Positions 12,452 to 25,679 of a stretch of DNA of 64,000 nucleotides are shown here, one piece after another. The position numbers were made by a program, and so were the translations under genes. The stretch is from Vanessa cardui (taxonomy: Eukaryota > Arthropoda > Insecta > Lepidoptera > Nymphalidae), in assembly GCF_905220365.1 (NCBI RefSeq), contig NC_061126.1, positions 8,928,001 through 8,992,000 of the forward strand, given 5' to 3'. Each line of letters begins with the position of its first letter. Positions within the stretch are counted from its first letter, which is position 1. The notes beneath the pieces are model-generated. The model did no database searches. It saw only the letters and a list, made by a program, of their open reading frames with translations, and was not told the DNA's origin.

Positions 12452-14400
12452 TAAGGAGAATCCTACATACACAGCGCAGAACTTACTGACATGTGTGATA
12501 CGTGGTGCCAAATTGTATTTCCTGTTGGAGATTATTCGCGAACACTCTTATCTTGTTTTGTCATTCCTGACAGCGGCAGATGCTATAAAATTTAACAAGG
12601 ACAAACCGCTAACATATTATATTTCAATAGATAGTAAAGAGAAATGTATGCCTCATGTAATGTACAGTGGGGGTAAGAAAAGATTCGTCACCTTAAGATC
12701 TATTTTCGTGAGCTCAGTATAAGCGATAATCTGCTTTACCGATTGAGAATGGCATATTGCGCCGCAATGGCATAAGTCGCATCTAAAAGAGGGTAAAAGA
12801 GAAAGAACCTCATAGCCCTTCTCTTCAGACATTGAAGAAAATAGTATATCTGAAATTTTTCAAACACTTGAACGCCAAAAATATGATACACTTGTATTCA
12901 GTAGTCATTATTCACTTTGGTCTTTATGTGCCCTGACATCTTTCCACTGACGCTTTGGTGAAAAATTTGAAAAATAAAAATCGAAATGAATGCATTTTTT
13001 TGTTAATTTTAAAAACGACAAAGCGTATGCGATTTATAATAGATGATTAATAATGGTCTTCCCATTGTTCGTATCTATGTTATTAAATTAAGTTTAGTGT
13101 TATCGATGTACATTAAAAATGTAAATTGATAAATTCAGTTATCGGAAACGTATTTGAGAAGAAAATATACCTAAAATAAAAAAAAAAAAATTTTTTTTTT
13201 TGTAGAATAGTTTTATAGGAAGTGAAGTTTTTTATGTGAATAAAATAAAGATGTACCTAGGTTACCAATCAATGTTTCAAGTATTATGAGAGGTTCCTTT
13301 ATAGGTTGAAATGTTAATAGTTCGAAGTATTCTCAGTTCCCCAGACTAAGAAACTATAATTATAGTATTTATATACTTACGTATTGTGTTTTTTTAAATG
13401 TTATTATTTCGGCGACTTATTCTGCTCTTCCATTGAATCAAATTTAATTCATAACGTAATTACACTATATAAGCACCCGATTCAGATTAATTAAACTAGA
13501 TTTTATAGAGTTTGTCTATATTTATTAAAAAATATTAGTTTCCTAAAGTCGACAAATATTTGGGGAGTTGGCATTTGAGAGTATTTGATAGACTGTGCAA
13601 ATACCTAGGTACTGTAATATGACTCTTGTTCAGCCTTTGGCCTTTGGGTCAAATGACTTGTTAATTGTACTACAGAAGATCGGACATCAATTGAACGTAA
13701 AAATGCTTTCAATTCTCTCTTATAAAGTACCGTATCGTTTTCTCTGGAAAAGTGTTAATAAATAAATAACTTAAAACATAGTAGAAATAAAAATATTCTA
13801 TCACTTTTCTAGCAGCAAACCAAGCAAGTTCAAACAGTTGTTGATTTATCGGAAAATCAGTGTTTAAACTCCAGTAATCAAATTTCATTTTCAGAATTTC
13901 ATCAGAGGGATACCTTATATCTTACTCACGATTAAGATCTAAGTTTTAGACTACACATATTTACTATAAACAAAACAATGTGCCTTTAACAATTGTAATT
14001 TAGTTTACTTAATATTCAAGTTAAACTATCAAAATAAAGTTGAATAAAAGTAATGTAGCTTAGTTTATATATTTATATTTAACTTTATTTTTATACACTG
14101 TCGCTCATTTACACTTTTGTACCTTCTTAATTAAATACAAAAAAGATGCATTTTATTTACAAAGATACAGGCGGTATGTAATCCAGCTATCAGTTTCACG
14201 TACAATGAATCTAATTGCTATAAGTTTGTTTGATTTCTGCTCCAATTCATAATAAAATGACATGAAAGCTGTTGGAAGGAAGAAAAGTATACTTTAAATA
14301 TAAATAATAATTAATTGATAGAAATATCTAATTTCGATTTTCTTAAAAGAATACTATGCACTGGATTATATTTTCGGTATCATGTCATTTCCGTTTCTGT
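12452..14400. other. A+T-rich spacer
   Basis: No gene recognised. An open stretch at 12495-12722 has no recognisable domain or splice context. The part next to 14400 should hold the 3' UTR of the first nuclease gene; a possible AATAAA signal on the - strand lies at 14157-14152. Confidence 0.4.
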
Positions 14401-16622
14401 TTAAGAAAGGAGACCATTAGATGCGTCGAAGTTTGGAATGTGACCAACACGACTTCTAAAGTCAGCGATCGTGCAGCAGAAACTGTAGCCGATGTCCACG
14501 CGATCAGGCTGCCAGTTGATCCAGTTGAAAGCAGCGTTATTGCGACATCTGTCCGTACAGAATTGTAACCCTCTAGCCTCAGCAAGAGAATAGTAAGGGT
14601 TATTGATACTAACGAAGGCGGTACCACGGCGTCTCGATGCGTCGTAGACGACCTGTAATATGAAGATTGTATTTAGTACGAACTATAATTAAACTAGTAT
14701 AGTGTGAGTCCATAATAATAAATTCAAGTATGATTGAAATTATAATACTTGCCTTATAGAAGTATTGAGGTACTGGTACTCGATTATTGGGCTCCAAGAA
14801 AATGTTTACAAAACGACCATTGGCGTCCCGAAGTTGTGTCACACCGAACGTACCAGTGTAGATTACAGTATTGTACCCAGCTGCACCAATTCGTGAACGA
14901 AGGTTCTAGGAATTTCCAATATAAAATGATTAGTTTAAAGTTAATATTCAATAACAATCAACCTTAATTATAGTTTATTAAATTATCATTAACAAAATAT
15001 AATATCGAACTCTTGTTGCCTTTGCTTTGCCATAACTTATTGAGTATCTACACTTTATTTTACTTTACTATTGACGTGATTACCAAATATGGAAATCCTA
15101 CGGATCCATATATTGTATAATAATGGTAATTAAGCTTTCCCATTTAAAAAATTAAAATGATATGTATCTCTAAGTTTGAATCAAAATAATTAGAATACCT
15201 GCTCCAGATTGTTCCAGTTACCAGCATTGAATGGTTGCCATTGTGGTGCAGCGTTAATAAAGAAGAAAGTAGATCGTTGTGCAGACGCAAATACATGATC
15301 ACTTTTAGCAGTGAGGTGACCACGGGCTAAGAACTGAGTGTTAGTGATGTATCGGTCAACCATATTGGTTCCTACCAATCTCCCAATGATATTTCTTTGG
15401 TTATTTTGCGTGTAGATGTTATTTATATCTACCCCAGGGAAGAATGTGCCGGCTTAAATAAAAAAATAACAGTTATTATGATTCATAGAATGACTATAAA
15501 CATTTTTGTACAGTGCTTATACATTTCTAACTTACCAAGCCAGCTTGGTCTATCAACACCGGTTTGGTGAACAGCATGAGTGGGGTTTTGGTTATACCAA
15601 ACGTACAAAACTTCCATTCGGTTTTGATCATAGCAGGACCAATATACAGTGTAAAAGACATTGTTAACAATGAATCCAGCCCTGCAAGAAGTTTATATAA
15701 AATAAAAAAAAAATACTCAAATTAGTGATAGGATACAAATGTTTACAAGCAGTGGTAACTAATTAAAATCAGGTGGCACATTTGCCCGTCATTCTATTGA
15801 AAAAAAAATTAAAAAAATTATCTCGTTAAAAAATAAATACGAATACCTAATTACTATGTTGTTATTGAAACATCTTTCGTTCGTCTGATGGGCTTCATAG
15901 AAAGGATGGCTTGAGCACGTCAGTTGTCCGAAGGCCCGATTCCCATTTAACCATCCCGCGCCGGATACGAGATTATTGCTAACGCATCTGGCAGTCTGAT
16001 TAAAAAGAAAGTTATTATATCATAATTATCATCACTTTAATCACATAACTCATGCTTAGAAAAAAAATTCTTACAGCGGTTTGAACATTCGAAATAATGT
16101 TGGGATGACGAATAAGCCGGTTCGGTCCTGGACACGATACGATGATTTCTTCATTAGCATTGAGACGGATTTGACCACTGTTTCCATTTGGTGTCAGAAA
16201 ATTATTGCTTGATCTATGGATATAGACTGGTTGGGGCTGTCCGAGATCTCCATTGACTCGAAAAGTGCATCCTATAAACAAAACAGGATTTTTTTTTTAA
16301 AACACCGTGAGAATTTTAATGTTTTTAATATTAAAGTAAACTATCTTCACAACAGTCTCTAATATCTATTATATTTGCAAATAAAGCTAAAATGTTAATA
16401 ATGCAACATTTAAATATATAAATAATACTACTTACCACTGCGTGTAGCCGTTGAAGATATATTCGCCCACTGGCGTTGTTCAATCTCAAGCCATTTATCG
16501 AGATAGTCCTCAAACTCTTCTTCGCCTAATTTGTGAGCTAAAAGCGCAGGATTTGGTAGCCTGCCTGGAATGGCGCTCACGGCTAAGGTGACTGATGCGA
16601 TCGCAAGGATCAGGCGAAACAT
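14401..16622 (-). CDS. dsRNase: Secreted DNA/RNA non-specific endonuclease (dsRNase-like), copy A
   Basis: Predicted 445-residue secreted nuclease of the DNA/RNA non-specific endonuclease family, whose insect members degrade double-stranded RNA and DNA in gut and haemolymph. Exons (- strand): 16622-16436, 16271-16075, 15995-15847, 15681-15536, 15452-15199, 14905-14753, 14652-14401; the phases join throughout. The start MFRLILAIASVTLAVSA is a signal peptide. An acidic pro-region EEEFEDYLDKWLEIEQ follows, then a Cys-containing N-domain. The nuclease core includes LARGHLTAKSDH (catalytic Arg-Gly-His, His about residue 272) and NAAPQWQPFNAGNWNNLEQ, with the family's metal-binding Asn and Glu. A Cys-rich C-terminus (FCTDRC, YSFCCTI) ends at LLS. 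Intron 6 has a GC donor (AAG then GCAAGT). Paralogue of the gene at 30670-32603. Substrate preference is inferred from the family. Confidence 0.93.
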
Positions 16623-16725
16623 CGTTGTATAGTTGTCCGTTGCGACGACCAAATACAAGGGCCCGTCGGCAACTTATGTGGAACAGTGTCACTGACACAC
16701 CTTTTCATATGATATTTATACGATA
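16623..16725 (-). promoter_or_regulatory. Core promoter and 5' UTR of nuclease copy A
   Basis: On the - strand a TATA box (TATAAATA, + coordinates 16713-16720) lies 27 bases before the A of an arthropod initiator TCAGT (16691-16695). Transcription from 16693 would give a leader of about 71 bases. The block is nearly the same before copy B, so the promoter was duplicated with the gene. Confidence 0.7.
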
Positions 16726-19700
16726 TCCATATCTTTTTTTAGCAAATAGAAAAAAAAATCTCGAGATTTGAGACGATAAAGAGATTATTTTAATTATAAC
16801 ATCACGGTAGTTAATTATGATAAAGCTTTGAGCATTTGTTTTGGAAACTACTTAGTTGAATTGAATTTCGTGTTTTCAACGGTAAATTAATATGAGAGCT
16901 AATATGTATTTAAATAATCGAGGTTTCCGTGGAAAGTTGAAAATTTCACCGCAAACATCACGCTGCTTCCTTTAGAGTGCAACTATACATATAAGAGTTT
17001 GTTTATAGCCTAAATATAGACACGCTTATAGAACACGATAACGTAAATTTTGTATTAAAATATATTTGTGTATCAAAAAGAACGGCATTTTAAATGGGGT
17101 CTTGAATAAAGTTAAAAATGGAAAGTTCTCCTTGAAATATAATAGAAAGTTTTTTTTTTAAATCTTTATTTTAAGAGCTTAGTCATTACATTCTGACTAT
17201 GCCGCTCTGTAATTAATACAATGTTTACATAATGAGTACATATACCTATTACAATTCTATTACCTAAAAATACATTGTGAAAGAATGTAGTTGAGGTTTG
17301 ATTTGAGAAACGTTTTAAGTTTTCTTTAATAGAAAGTCCATCTTTGTCTTATTGGCTGTGCATTGATAATTTAAATTTATATATCTTTGGAATTTTTAAA
17401 ATATTCCTTTTTAATAAAATGCGTTTCATCAGTCTCTAATAAAATATCTGCGAATATGATAAAGTGACTTAGTACTTTTTATATAAGTTAATATAGAAAT
17501 TCGTGTAAACGGGTGTTGAGTGGAGCACTACGTGATTAGTCATCAATAATCACATAGTAGTAGTCCGTCGTTGTTTCCTGAAATTGTTCAAAAACTTGTC
17601 GTTAAGCTGAAATAAGTCTGCATCTTTTTTTTCTAATTCGGGTTGTATTGAAATTGTACCAGCCATTTTTACAACGGTATACAAAATTTTCGGAACACAA
17701 TAAGTACATATGTATTTAATTTTTTTTAGTATCTTAAGGTATTAATCAAACAATCATGAGCAAGTAATCAATGAACATACAGCAATATTGATAAAGCTAT
17801 TGATTTTTATCTTATTTTATATTATTAGAAATATATCGATTTTTTTTTAAATTAAACATAATAAATTAAATGTACTCGGTTAGAAAACCGCGGTTGAAGG
17901 AAACAATCTTGAGAAAACCTACGGGTGTTGAACTGATTGCCTATCACATGTTTATCCACCAATCCGCAATAGAGCTTCCAACCTTATCCTAAATTGGAGA
18001 GCAGGGTGGCAGTGGAGCATTGTAAATACTATTGTGACTACATCTTTCTTTGAATTGTTATAGAATTAAATCGTAATTATGAAGGGATCAGCATGGTCTA
18101 CAAACAAATAAGAGCCTGTTTTTGAAATAACACAAACAAACGATGAATTGTAGACGCAACGCAAGTTTTTTTTTTTCAAAGTCTAATAATAATAATATTA
18201 GAAATCAGAAAAGTATAACTTATAATTACATTATAAATAATTAAATATATTATCTATATAGCAATTAAGAAAAGATTATTTCTTATATCAAATCTTCAAA
18301 TGTAAATTCCAATTATACTGTTATATCTGAATGATATCTCAATCGATTACACATGACAAATAAATATTGACGTGCTAATCCGTTATCAAAGTTTCTTGCT
18401 AATTAGTTTATATATATTTATAAATTATCTATACATATTATAAAATTGGAGTGTCTATTTGTAATGTTAACCAAATCATGCACTGTAATATTTAATATAG
18501 ACCGATTTTATCAGAACTCATTGGCAGATAACTGATATAATAAGGAGTAACTTAGACTACTTCGTCGCGAGTCACACTGCAATCTCCAAATACTGTTCTG
18601 TAAATGGTGCCACTACAAATACGGCTTAATATAACAAAAGCTGCCTAATATAGAATTAATAGGTTAAAATAAAATTAGCGAATTGAATTGTTTTGTTAAA
18701 TTCAAACGCACACGAAGTCGCTGGCACTGCTAGTACCTACATACATATATCGAACTTATTTATTTACATTTTTTATGTAAAAATATAGGCAAAGTACGAA
18801 GAGGCGGACGAAGTGATAAACTTACTTTCAAGACACTTCTATTAAGATTCTACGGGAAGGCGAAATGCATTTTTTATGGCATAGGTAGATGGGGGGACAC
18901 ATGGGAAAAATATAACTGTTATTTCCCCTTTCATAATGTTTCTTTTCTATCAATGGAATATTAAAAGTCTTATGAATCAATAATACAGTCCTACAAAGGT
19001 TATATTTTAAATTTTATAAATGTTAATTGTGAAACAAGCGACGAAACAAGCTCACAGTAGCCCATCGTGAAGATATAGAGCTATCGATTGTGATGTAGTG
19101 CCGTGATAACTGTCTATCGTGTAAAAACCCCGAAGGTCAATGAAATATTTTACTTTATTATTTTTTAAGTATACGTGTTAATATAGGAGAATAAATTAAA
19201 TAAATATCAATAATAAACTTTTAACATATTTGGACTTTGATTTTCATTTTTTTTAATTCAAAGACAGTAGAAGTAAAAAGTTAGATATTTCTTTTGTTTT
19301 GTTTTTTTTTTTTTTGTCTGTTTATTGTGACGCTTATAAACATATTCTGATTTATATCAGAATATGTTATACATCAGAAAAGAAAGATGTTTAGAAACTT
19401 CAAAATTATTTATTTATCAGTCTCTCTGGATCACCCGTTCTGCTTTGTGCACAGACGCGCAACTGATGTGTGGAACTGATCTCATGTTCTTTCTTGTCAA
19501 AGGAGTTAAGAAAGTGTTTTGGAAAATGGTAGGCCGCCATGGTTTTTCTTAATAGTAAAATAAAATAGGCTTTTCAAAGCATAATAGTGCAAAAACTTTT
19601 TCATTCTTTCTTCAATAATTCTTCATTAGTAAAGGATTCATTCCTTTTTAGCCCCGTAGATGGAAATTGTGAAACAGCATTATTGACATCATACCAAGTC

Positions 19701-21779
19701 ATATGTACGGTTCAAATTTTAAATAATAAAAAAGTGATCTTGTGTAAAAAAATATTTTATTTAATAATACTTTTATTACACACTGATGGACTGAAAAAGA
19801 AGTATGCACCTACAACCATTTTTATTTTAAGCAAAATTAAAATTTCGAAACCACTAATAAAAAAAATATCATAACTTTTTCTATCGTAATAAGTATTTTT
19901 TTAATAAACCAAATTAAAAAATTTGTTATATTTTGCGTTTTTTTTAATTTAATTAGCTTTTCCGGTATACAAACATATGGATTATGGATATACTACCAAA
20001 CTATAGATTTCAATTTAAATTTGTATAAAAAGTTAAACCAAAGTAGGTTAAAATGTTTTTTTCAATAGCGTGTTGAACATTGATGCGTATGAAACGTGAA
20101 ACACATAATATAAATACAATATAAATAATTAGATATTTCACTTCCTTATATTACTTCTTAACTTCTCTCTCCCCTACCTATTTAACCCCATTGGGGCTGA
20201 ATTCTAAAACTCTTTGATATAGTAGACAATTCTTGAGGTAAGATTAATGATGAACTGTCTTCAGCTAGAATTAATAATAAATATATAATTTTGTTTTGTA
20301 GTTATAATTAATTATTATATGGTATATGATTTAATTAACAAATGTTTCAGTGAAACCATTAAAAATTTAGATTTTCTTTTATCAAAATTTCCACTGCTTA
20401 AATCAAAATCATTCTAATATTCGATTCATAATGTGCGTCTTGTCAAACATTCGTGGTACAGGATACCTCTACGACAGCTCAAATATAATCCAAATTCCTT
20501 ATTACATTGGATTCACTCGTTACTAGTTTTAAATGACTAACAAACTGTAACTGCCTGTAAATTACATTAGGCTTTAGTATTGCACGCACTGAAATCTTTT
20601 TGTTAAAACTAAACTAAATACATTAATTACATACATTTTTCTTTTACCGCAGACCAATAAATAATTAAAGCGTACCAAGACAGCCTGCGAACAAAGCCAA
20701 ATGAACTGTCGCTTTACTTCGCCAGGACAATCTTAATTAGAAACAGGCCATAAAATAAATTATGAACAAAGTAGGTGAGCATTAACGAGTAGGTTATATT
20801 AATTGTATTATTGTTTATCATTGTTTATTGCACGAGATCGAAAAAAATAATCTATTAATTTGTTATTTCAGAATGTAGGAATGTTTAATTAAATATTTTT
20901 CATATTTTTGATAAAGTATCGCCCTAAAAAATTTTAACAAACGAAACATTTTATCGAGATGGTGTATTGTGTTATGTTTGAGTGAGGTGTACATAATTTA
21001 AAAAAGTATGTTCAATAATCAATTTTATAATAAAAATAAAACTAACGTACACATTAAGTAAACATAAAATGGTTTTCATGCAGTAAAAACACATTTAAAA
21101 ATTAACTTTAAAATAATATGTTTTAAAACACTCTGTTATAAAAATTCAACAAAGTAATTCAATTTAACAAAGTGATATTGGCCGAATCGCTAAAAATGTT
21201 TAGCTTTTTGTACAAAGAAAAACGAGTGTCTATTCAAAGATTCTGTTTTCTATTTATTTAAATATAGCTAGAGCCTATGTCTACGAAACATAGAGTTACT
21301 ATCGTATTTTTAATAATAGTACTGATTAGGTTTAGCGAGATTTTGTAGCATAAGTAATACGGAGCTTAATACAAATTATATGTAAGCTAATTTTTGCTTT
21401 TCATGTTGACTATCAAAATCTGAATAATACTAGTTTATTACTTAAATAGACTCTTGCAAGCTTTTTTGCCTCTTCAGAATGTTGATTTTACCGAGAAAAT
21501 GAGACCAGAAACTCAGTAATTACTCTATTAAATATTTACTAAAGCTAGATTAATTATATAATAGAATGACCCAGTCGCAATTTCCCTTTGTATTTATATT
21601 TTATTAAATGTGTGAAAATTGTGTAGTAAAAGAAATATAATTGTATTATATAATTATATCAAATGTGTATTACTGAGGTGTTTAAAATGTTGTTTTGACT
21701 TCCATACATCACAGTAACAGAATATTTATTAATTATTGAAAAAACTAAAAAAATATAAAGACTTTATAGTCTTCAAATA
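16726..21779. other. A+T-rich spacer between the nuclease copies, left part
   Basis: No gene recognised. It holds poly-T and poly-A runs and a perfect 13-bp hairpin at 19339-19368 with a 4-nt loop. Open stretches at 19364-19874 lack any recognisable domain. Confidence 0.5.
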
Positions 21780-21985
21780 TCCGTAATGCACTGTAGAGAC
21801 CTGGCAACAACATCAGAACTGTATGCATAGGTCGTTACCTGATGCTGAGGCTTTGTGCAAGCCTGTCTGTGTAATTACAATCCACTCAACAGATATTCTT
21901 CCAATAAGCAGCAATACTAGTTATTGTCGTGCTTCAGTTTTTGAATTGAGTTAGGCAGTGTAATTATAGGCTATATTTACTAACT
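21780..21985 (-). repeat. Decayed LINE 3' fragment
   Basis: Resembles the reverse complement of the repeat at 23150-23420. The shared order is GCTTTGTGCAAGCCTGTCTG, then a TTCTTCCAATAAGCAGCAATACT segment, then a GTTTTTGAATTGAGTTAG-like part. Many differences indicate an old copy. Confidence 0.5.
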
Positions 21986-23149
21986 ACAATTACATAATGT
22001 AGCTGTTTCCACAAACATTACCAGGTGATAACAGATACTGCGAACCCTGACATACGAAAGCACAATTATTTCAGAGATTTAATGTCTAATATATTTAATT
22101 GTTTTAAGCTTTGTGCTAAATTTCGCAAATAAATTTTACAAATTTTCTTCAAAGAACTAAAATGTGTGAGGGAGAAGCCGCGGTAATCAGCTCGTTTCTT
22201 AAGTGTATATTATAATTTATGACCTTTAATATAAGCAAAACTTGTTGCATAAAGTTCTCCGTGAGCAGTTTTATTAGTTATTAACAAAATTGTGAGGCAT
22301 TATTTATGATGAAAGTGTGTTCAACGAATCTTGACATTATTTAGTTTCATGCTATAGGTATTATAACACGAGTAGGTATGTATATGTTTAAAATTTTCTG
22401 CAAGTTATCTTTTACAAAAGTATTGTAATAAGCTGTTTTGAAGCAAATTAAGTTTTGCGAAATTTAATTTTTACTTTTTATTGAAGTTCTTCATAACTTT
22501 ATTTCGTTTTGCATCTCATTTATAAATCATTTAAAGTTTCACGTCAAACGTTTTATACGGTATATTTTCTTTAGAGAATTATGTTTCAATTTAATTCTTT
22601 TCATTGAAATGATTTTTTGGTGGACAACCAATTTAAAGATTAAAGTTAATATGTAATTAAATTGTTCAGTATATTCTTTTTTTTTAATCGATTTTCTATA
22701 ATTAATTTAAAAAATATACACGTAAAATGTACATTCATCTTATATAAATTATACTTCAAATTTTCATTTAATATTAATGTTCGAATTTTGACTACTGGGA
22801 GAGCTCTGGTAATTTTAATTTGAAATTTCGGTTTGAACTTTGCCACCATTTATATATTATAATGTGTTTCATTTTGCATGCGTAGTTTAATGTATGTAGA
22901 TGTACAATTACGTATCATTTAAATACTCTTTATTTGACAAAAAAAATATTCTAAAATGTAGCATATATTCATCATATTTTATTACGACTTCCTCTGTGTA
23001 AATTTTTCTTGTCAAGAGTTAAACACCTCAATAGGCTATTTGATAATGCGAAAAATGAATGGGTTTGAAAATGGTTATTTACTATCGAAACTTGAAAATA
23101 ATACTTAATTTATTCAAAAATCAATAAATAAAAAGGCATATTTTATTTT
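21986..23149. other. A+T-rich spacer, nothing recognised
   Basis: No reading frame, repeat boundary or RNA gene could be supported here. Confidence 0.4.
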
Positions 23150-23420
23150 TTATTTATTTTATGGTATTGGTTGGCGGGCGAGCATATGGGCCACCTGATG
23201 GTAAGTGGTCACCATCGCCCATAGACAATGACGCTGGAAGAGATATTAACTATTCCTTACATCGTCAATGTGCCACCAACCTTGGGAACTAAGCTCACTC
23301 ACCCTTCAGACCGGAACACAACAATACTGAGTACTGTTATTTGGCGCTAGAAAAACTGATGAGTGGGTGGTACCTACCCAGACGGGCTTGCACAAAGCCC
23401 TACCACCAAGCAAAAGGCAT
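23150..23420 (+). repeat. LINE 3'-tail repeat of Lepidoptera
   Basis: A conserved-looking copy of a widespread lepidopteran repeat: GGTTGGCGGGCGAGCATATG, then CACCTGATGGTAAGTGGTCA, then a GGTACCTACCCAGACGGGCT part ending in GCACAAAGCCCTACCACCAA. Other, more decayed copies lie at 21780, 24840, 37400 and 44570. The exact LINE clade was not resolved. Confidence 0.65.
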
Positions 23421-25679
23421 TTTTTCAAACGTTTGTCACGTGACACAAAACGCTCCTGGCCGGGCTTATGATGAAGTCACTTTCTTGTAAACCTTGCTTT
23501 TCTACTATATGTACCACAGATTAAAATACAGCAAAGTGACGTCACAGACCCCATTGCAGCGCCATATTGTCCATGTAGCGTTTTCGCGCGTTATTTAAAT
23601 ATGGAATTTTTAATATGATATTTTTCGGCAAATATGTACTAGAAATAAAAAAAATAACTTTAACTGGGTTCCTTAACCTTTACTAAATAATGTAAAATGG
23701 ATTTTAAAAACCAGTCAAATAGCCTATTAATAACCAATAGTTTACTCCATAAGAGATGTTTTCGAATACAGTAAACGAAGCATGATATATAACTTCGTCT
23801 ATCGTTTCAAAATATTGTACTTTTTTATCCTCGTACCTTTAGCGAACATAAGAGGACACTTTTAAGAATACTTTTCTAATTACAAATATTTACAAACCTT
23901 TAAAATTAGTATATAAAATATTAGTATAATATAAAATTCCACTTCAAAATCTTGTTAGGTGAAATCTCGATTAAAATATTAATAGAATATGGCAAACTGT
24001 AGTAAACGCAGGTGAAGTTACTGAAGCTAGCAGGTTTTAAAAGCCTTTTCAATGATCAATTTGATGAATGAAATGAATTTCTGTTGCGATGTCTAATATT
24101 TATAATTTTCTAAGATCTTGGTGAACATTCTTCTATAGGTACTTTATTAAATCATCTAAATCCATAGTGTAATTTTAAAGATCTAAGCATACATAAGGAC
24201 AGACAGCAGTAAGCGACATTATTTTATAGTTATGTTGATAATGTAAGGCGATTATTGTCCAAATGATTATGGAACGATATTTGCAAATTAAAAATCAATA
24301 GATATCATTTTGACGAGTTCCAGCCGTAGATGTGATTCTTGATTGCAATTTGCTGAATTGTTACAATTTAATAAGAATTAATTTTAGAGAGCGCAAAAAT
24401 ATTACTGGCCGGTTAGAGTATAATAAAAATAATTAAAAAAGAAACAAAATAAATTGCTATCGACCAACTCCAATTCTAAAATAACTAATGTGTATGTTTT
24501 GACATTAAAAAAAACTTTTAAATAAAGTTTCATCATTTTGGCGCCAAACGTAGAAGAGTATGGTAAGTGGTCACCACTGCTCACATTTTGCAATGTTTTT
24601 TTTAATAAAAATAAAAATAGCTATTATTTGTTGCTTAGACTATTAACAGTACTATAAATATTTGGTGTGTTTTAAGTTTGTAGTGAGTTATTTTATTTAT
24701 CGATTTTTAATTTTTTTTTATGTATTTACATTATAAGTATTTTTTTAGTATTAATTGCTGTTAGCAAAAAACGTGTGATGGGCTCCTGATAAATACTTGG
24801 ATACAATGTTTTTAATTGTTACATTAAGAAGTATTAATCATCCTAAATATCACCAATACCCCACTAACCTTCAGAGAAAAATATTATGTCCCTTGTGCTT
24901 GTCACTTGACTCAGTCGCCTTAAAACGGAACATAACAGTATTAAATATTACTGTTGAAAATATATGATGAATATATTATGGTAATTAAAACGGTCTTGCG
25001 CAAACCAAAACCACTGCGTAAACTCTCTTCCAGACTTAGATACAGACTTTCGTCATTATGCAATTTCATGAACTTCAGGTAAGATTCACTTTTTGTATTT
25101 GGTGGACCACCATTATCAAATTTCTTCAAAAAGGTTGTAAGTACAAAATTTTACAGTATTCGGAATCATGTACATACACTTAAATGATGATATAAAGTTA
25201 TACTCTTTTAATATGGAAAAATAAAAGCACTTTATGGTAAACAAGTACCTATATGGTTGTATAAAATATAATGCAAAAGGTCTCAAGCAAATTAATTCTT
25301 GGCAGTTAAATTCCCAGGTAATAAGCCTCCGGCGATGTAAATACCGCGCTAGACGTTCATCCACAATAATTATATTGTGGATGATGAAATAACAAATAAA
25401 ATATTACAAACGTAACAAAAAAGTCGTTTAAACATTTTTTTAAATCTAATATAGGAAGTTATGGTCTATATAAATGGTCAAGTGTGTCGTTATATCTGTG
25501 TCGTGTGAAAGCAAGTCTAAATCCATAGACATTGAAGATTCTATGTCTATGGATTTAGACTTATAGCGCTAATCGGAATTTAGGAAATATAACGTTTTGT
25601 TTGATTAATTGCCGAGTATGGTATTTGATGTTACCATTCTCACTACAGTACAGTTACAGTAAAAACTTTATACGTGGGA
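23421..25679. other. Spacer with a decayed LINE fragment and two hairpins
   Basis: A worn inverted copy of the LINE tail lies near 24840-25010. Two perfect short-loop hairpins are present, at 25357-25384 (12-bp arms) and 25513-25562 (20-bp arms). No host gene is seen. Confidence 0.45.
25513..25562. repeat. Perfect 20-bp hairpin
   Basis: The left arm AAGTCTAAATCCATAGACAT (25513-25532) and its exact reverse complement (25543-25562) are separated by 10 bases. No mismatch occurs in the arms, and pairing stops abruptly on both sides. Confidence 0.9.

Noticed and set aside
12495..12722. 75-codon open frame on the + strand
   Set aside because: No recognisable domain, no splice partner and A+T-rich codon use; the region follows a MITE.
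13170..13202. A-run followed by T-run as a terminator-like hairpin
   Set aside because: Simple homopolymer runs in an A+T-rich animal genome; no transcript to terminate.
19364..19874. Two adjacent open frames on the + strand
   Set aside because: Lysine- and isoleucine-rich by base composition only; no motif.
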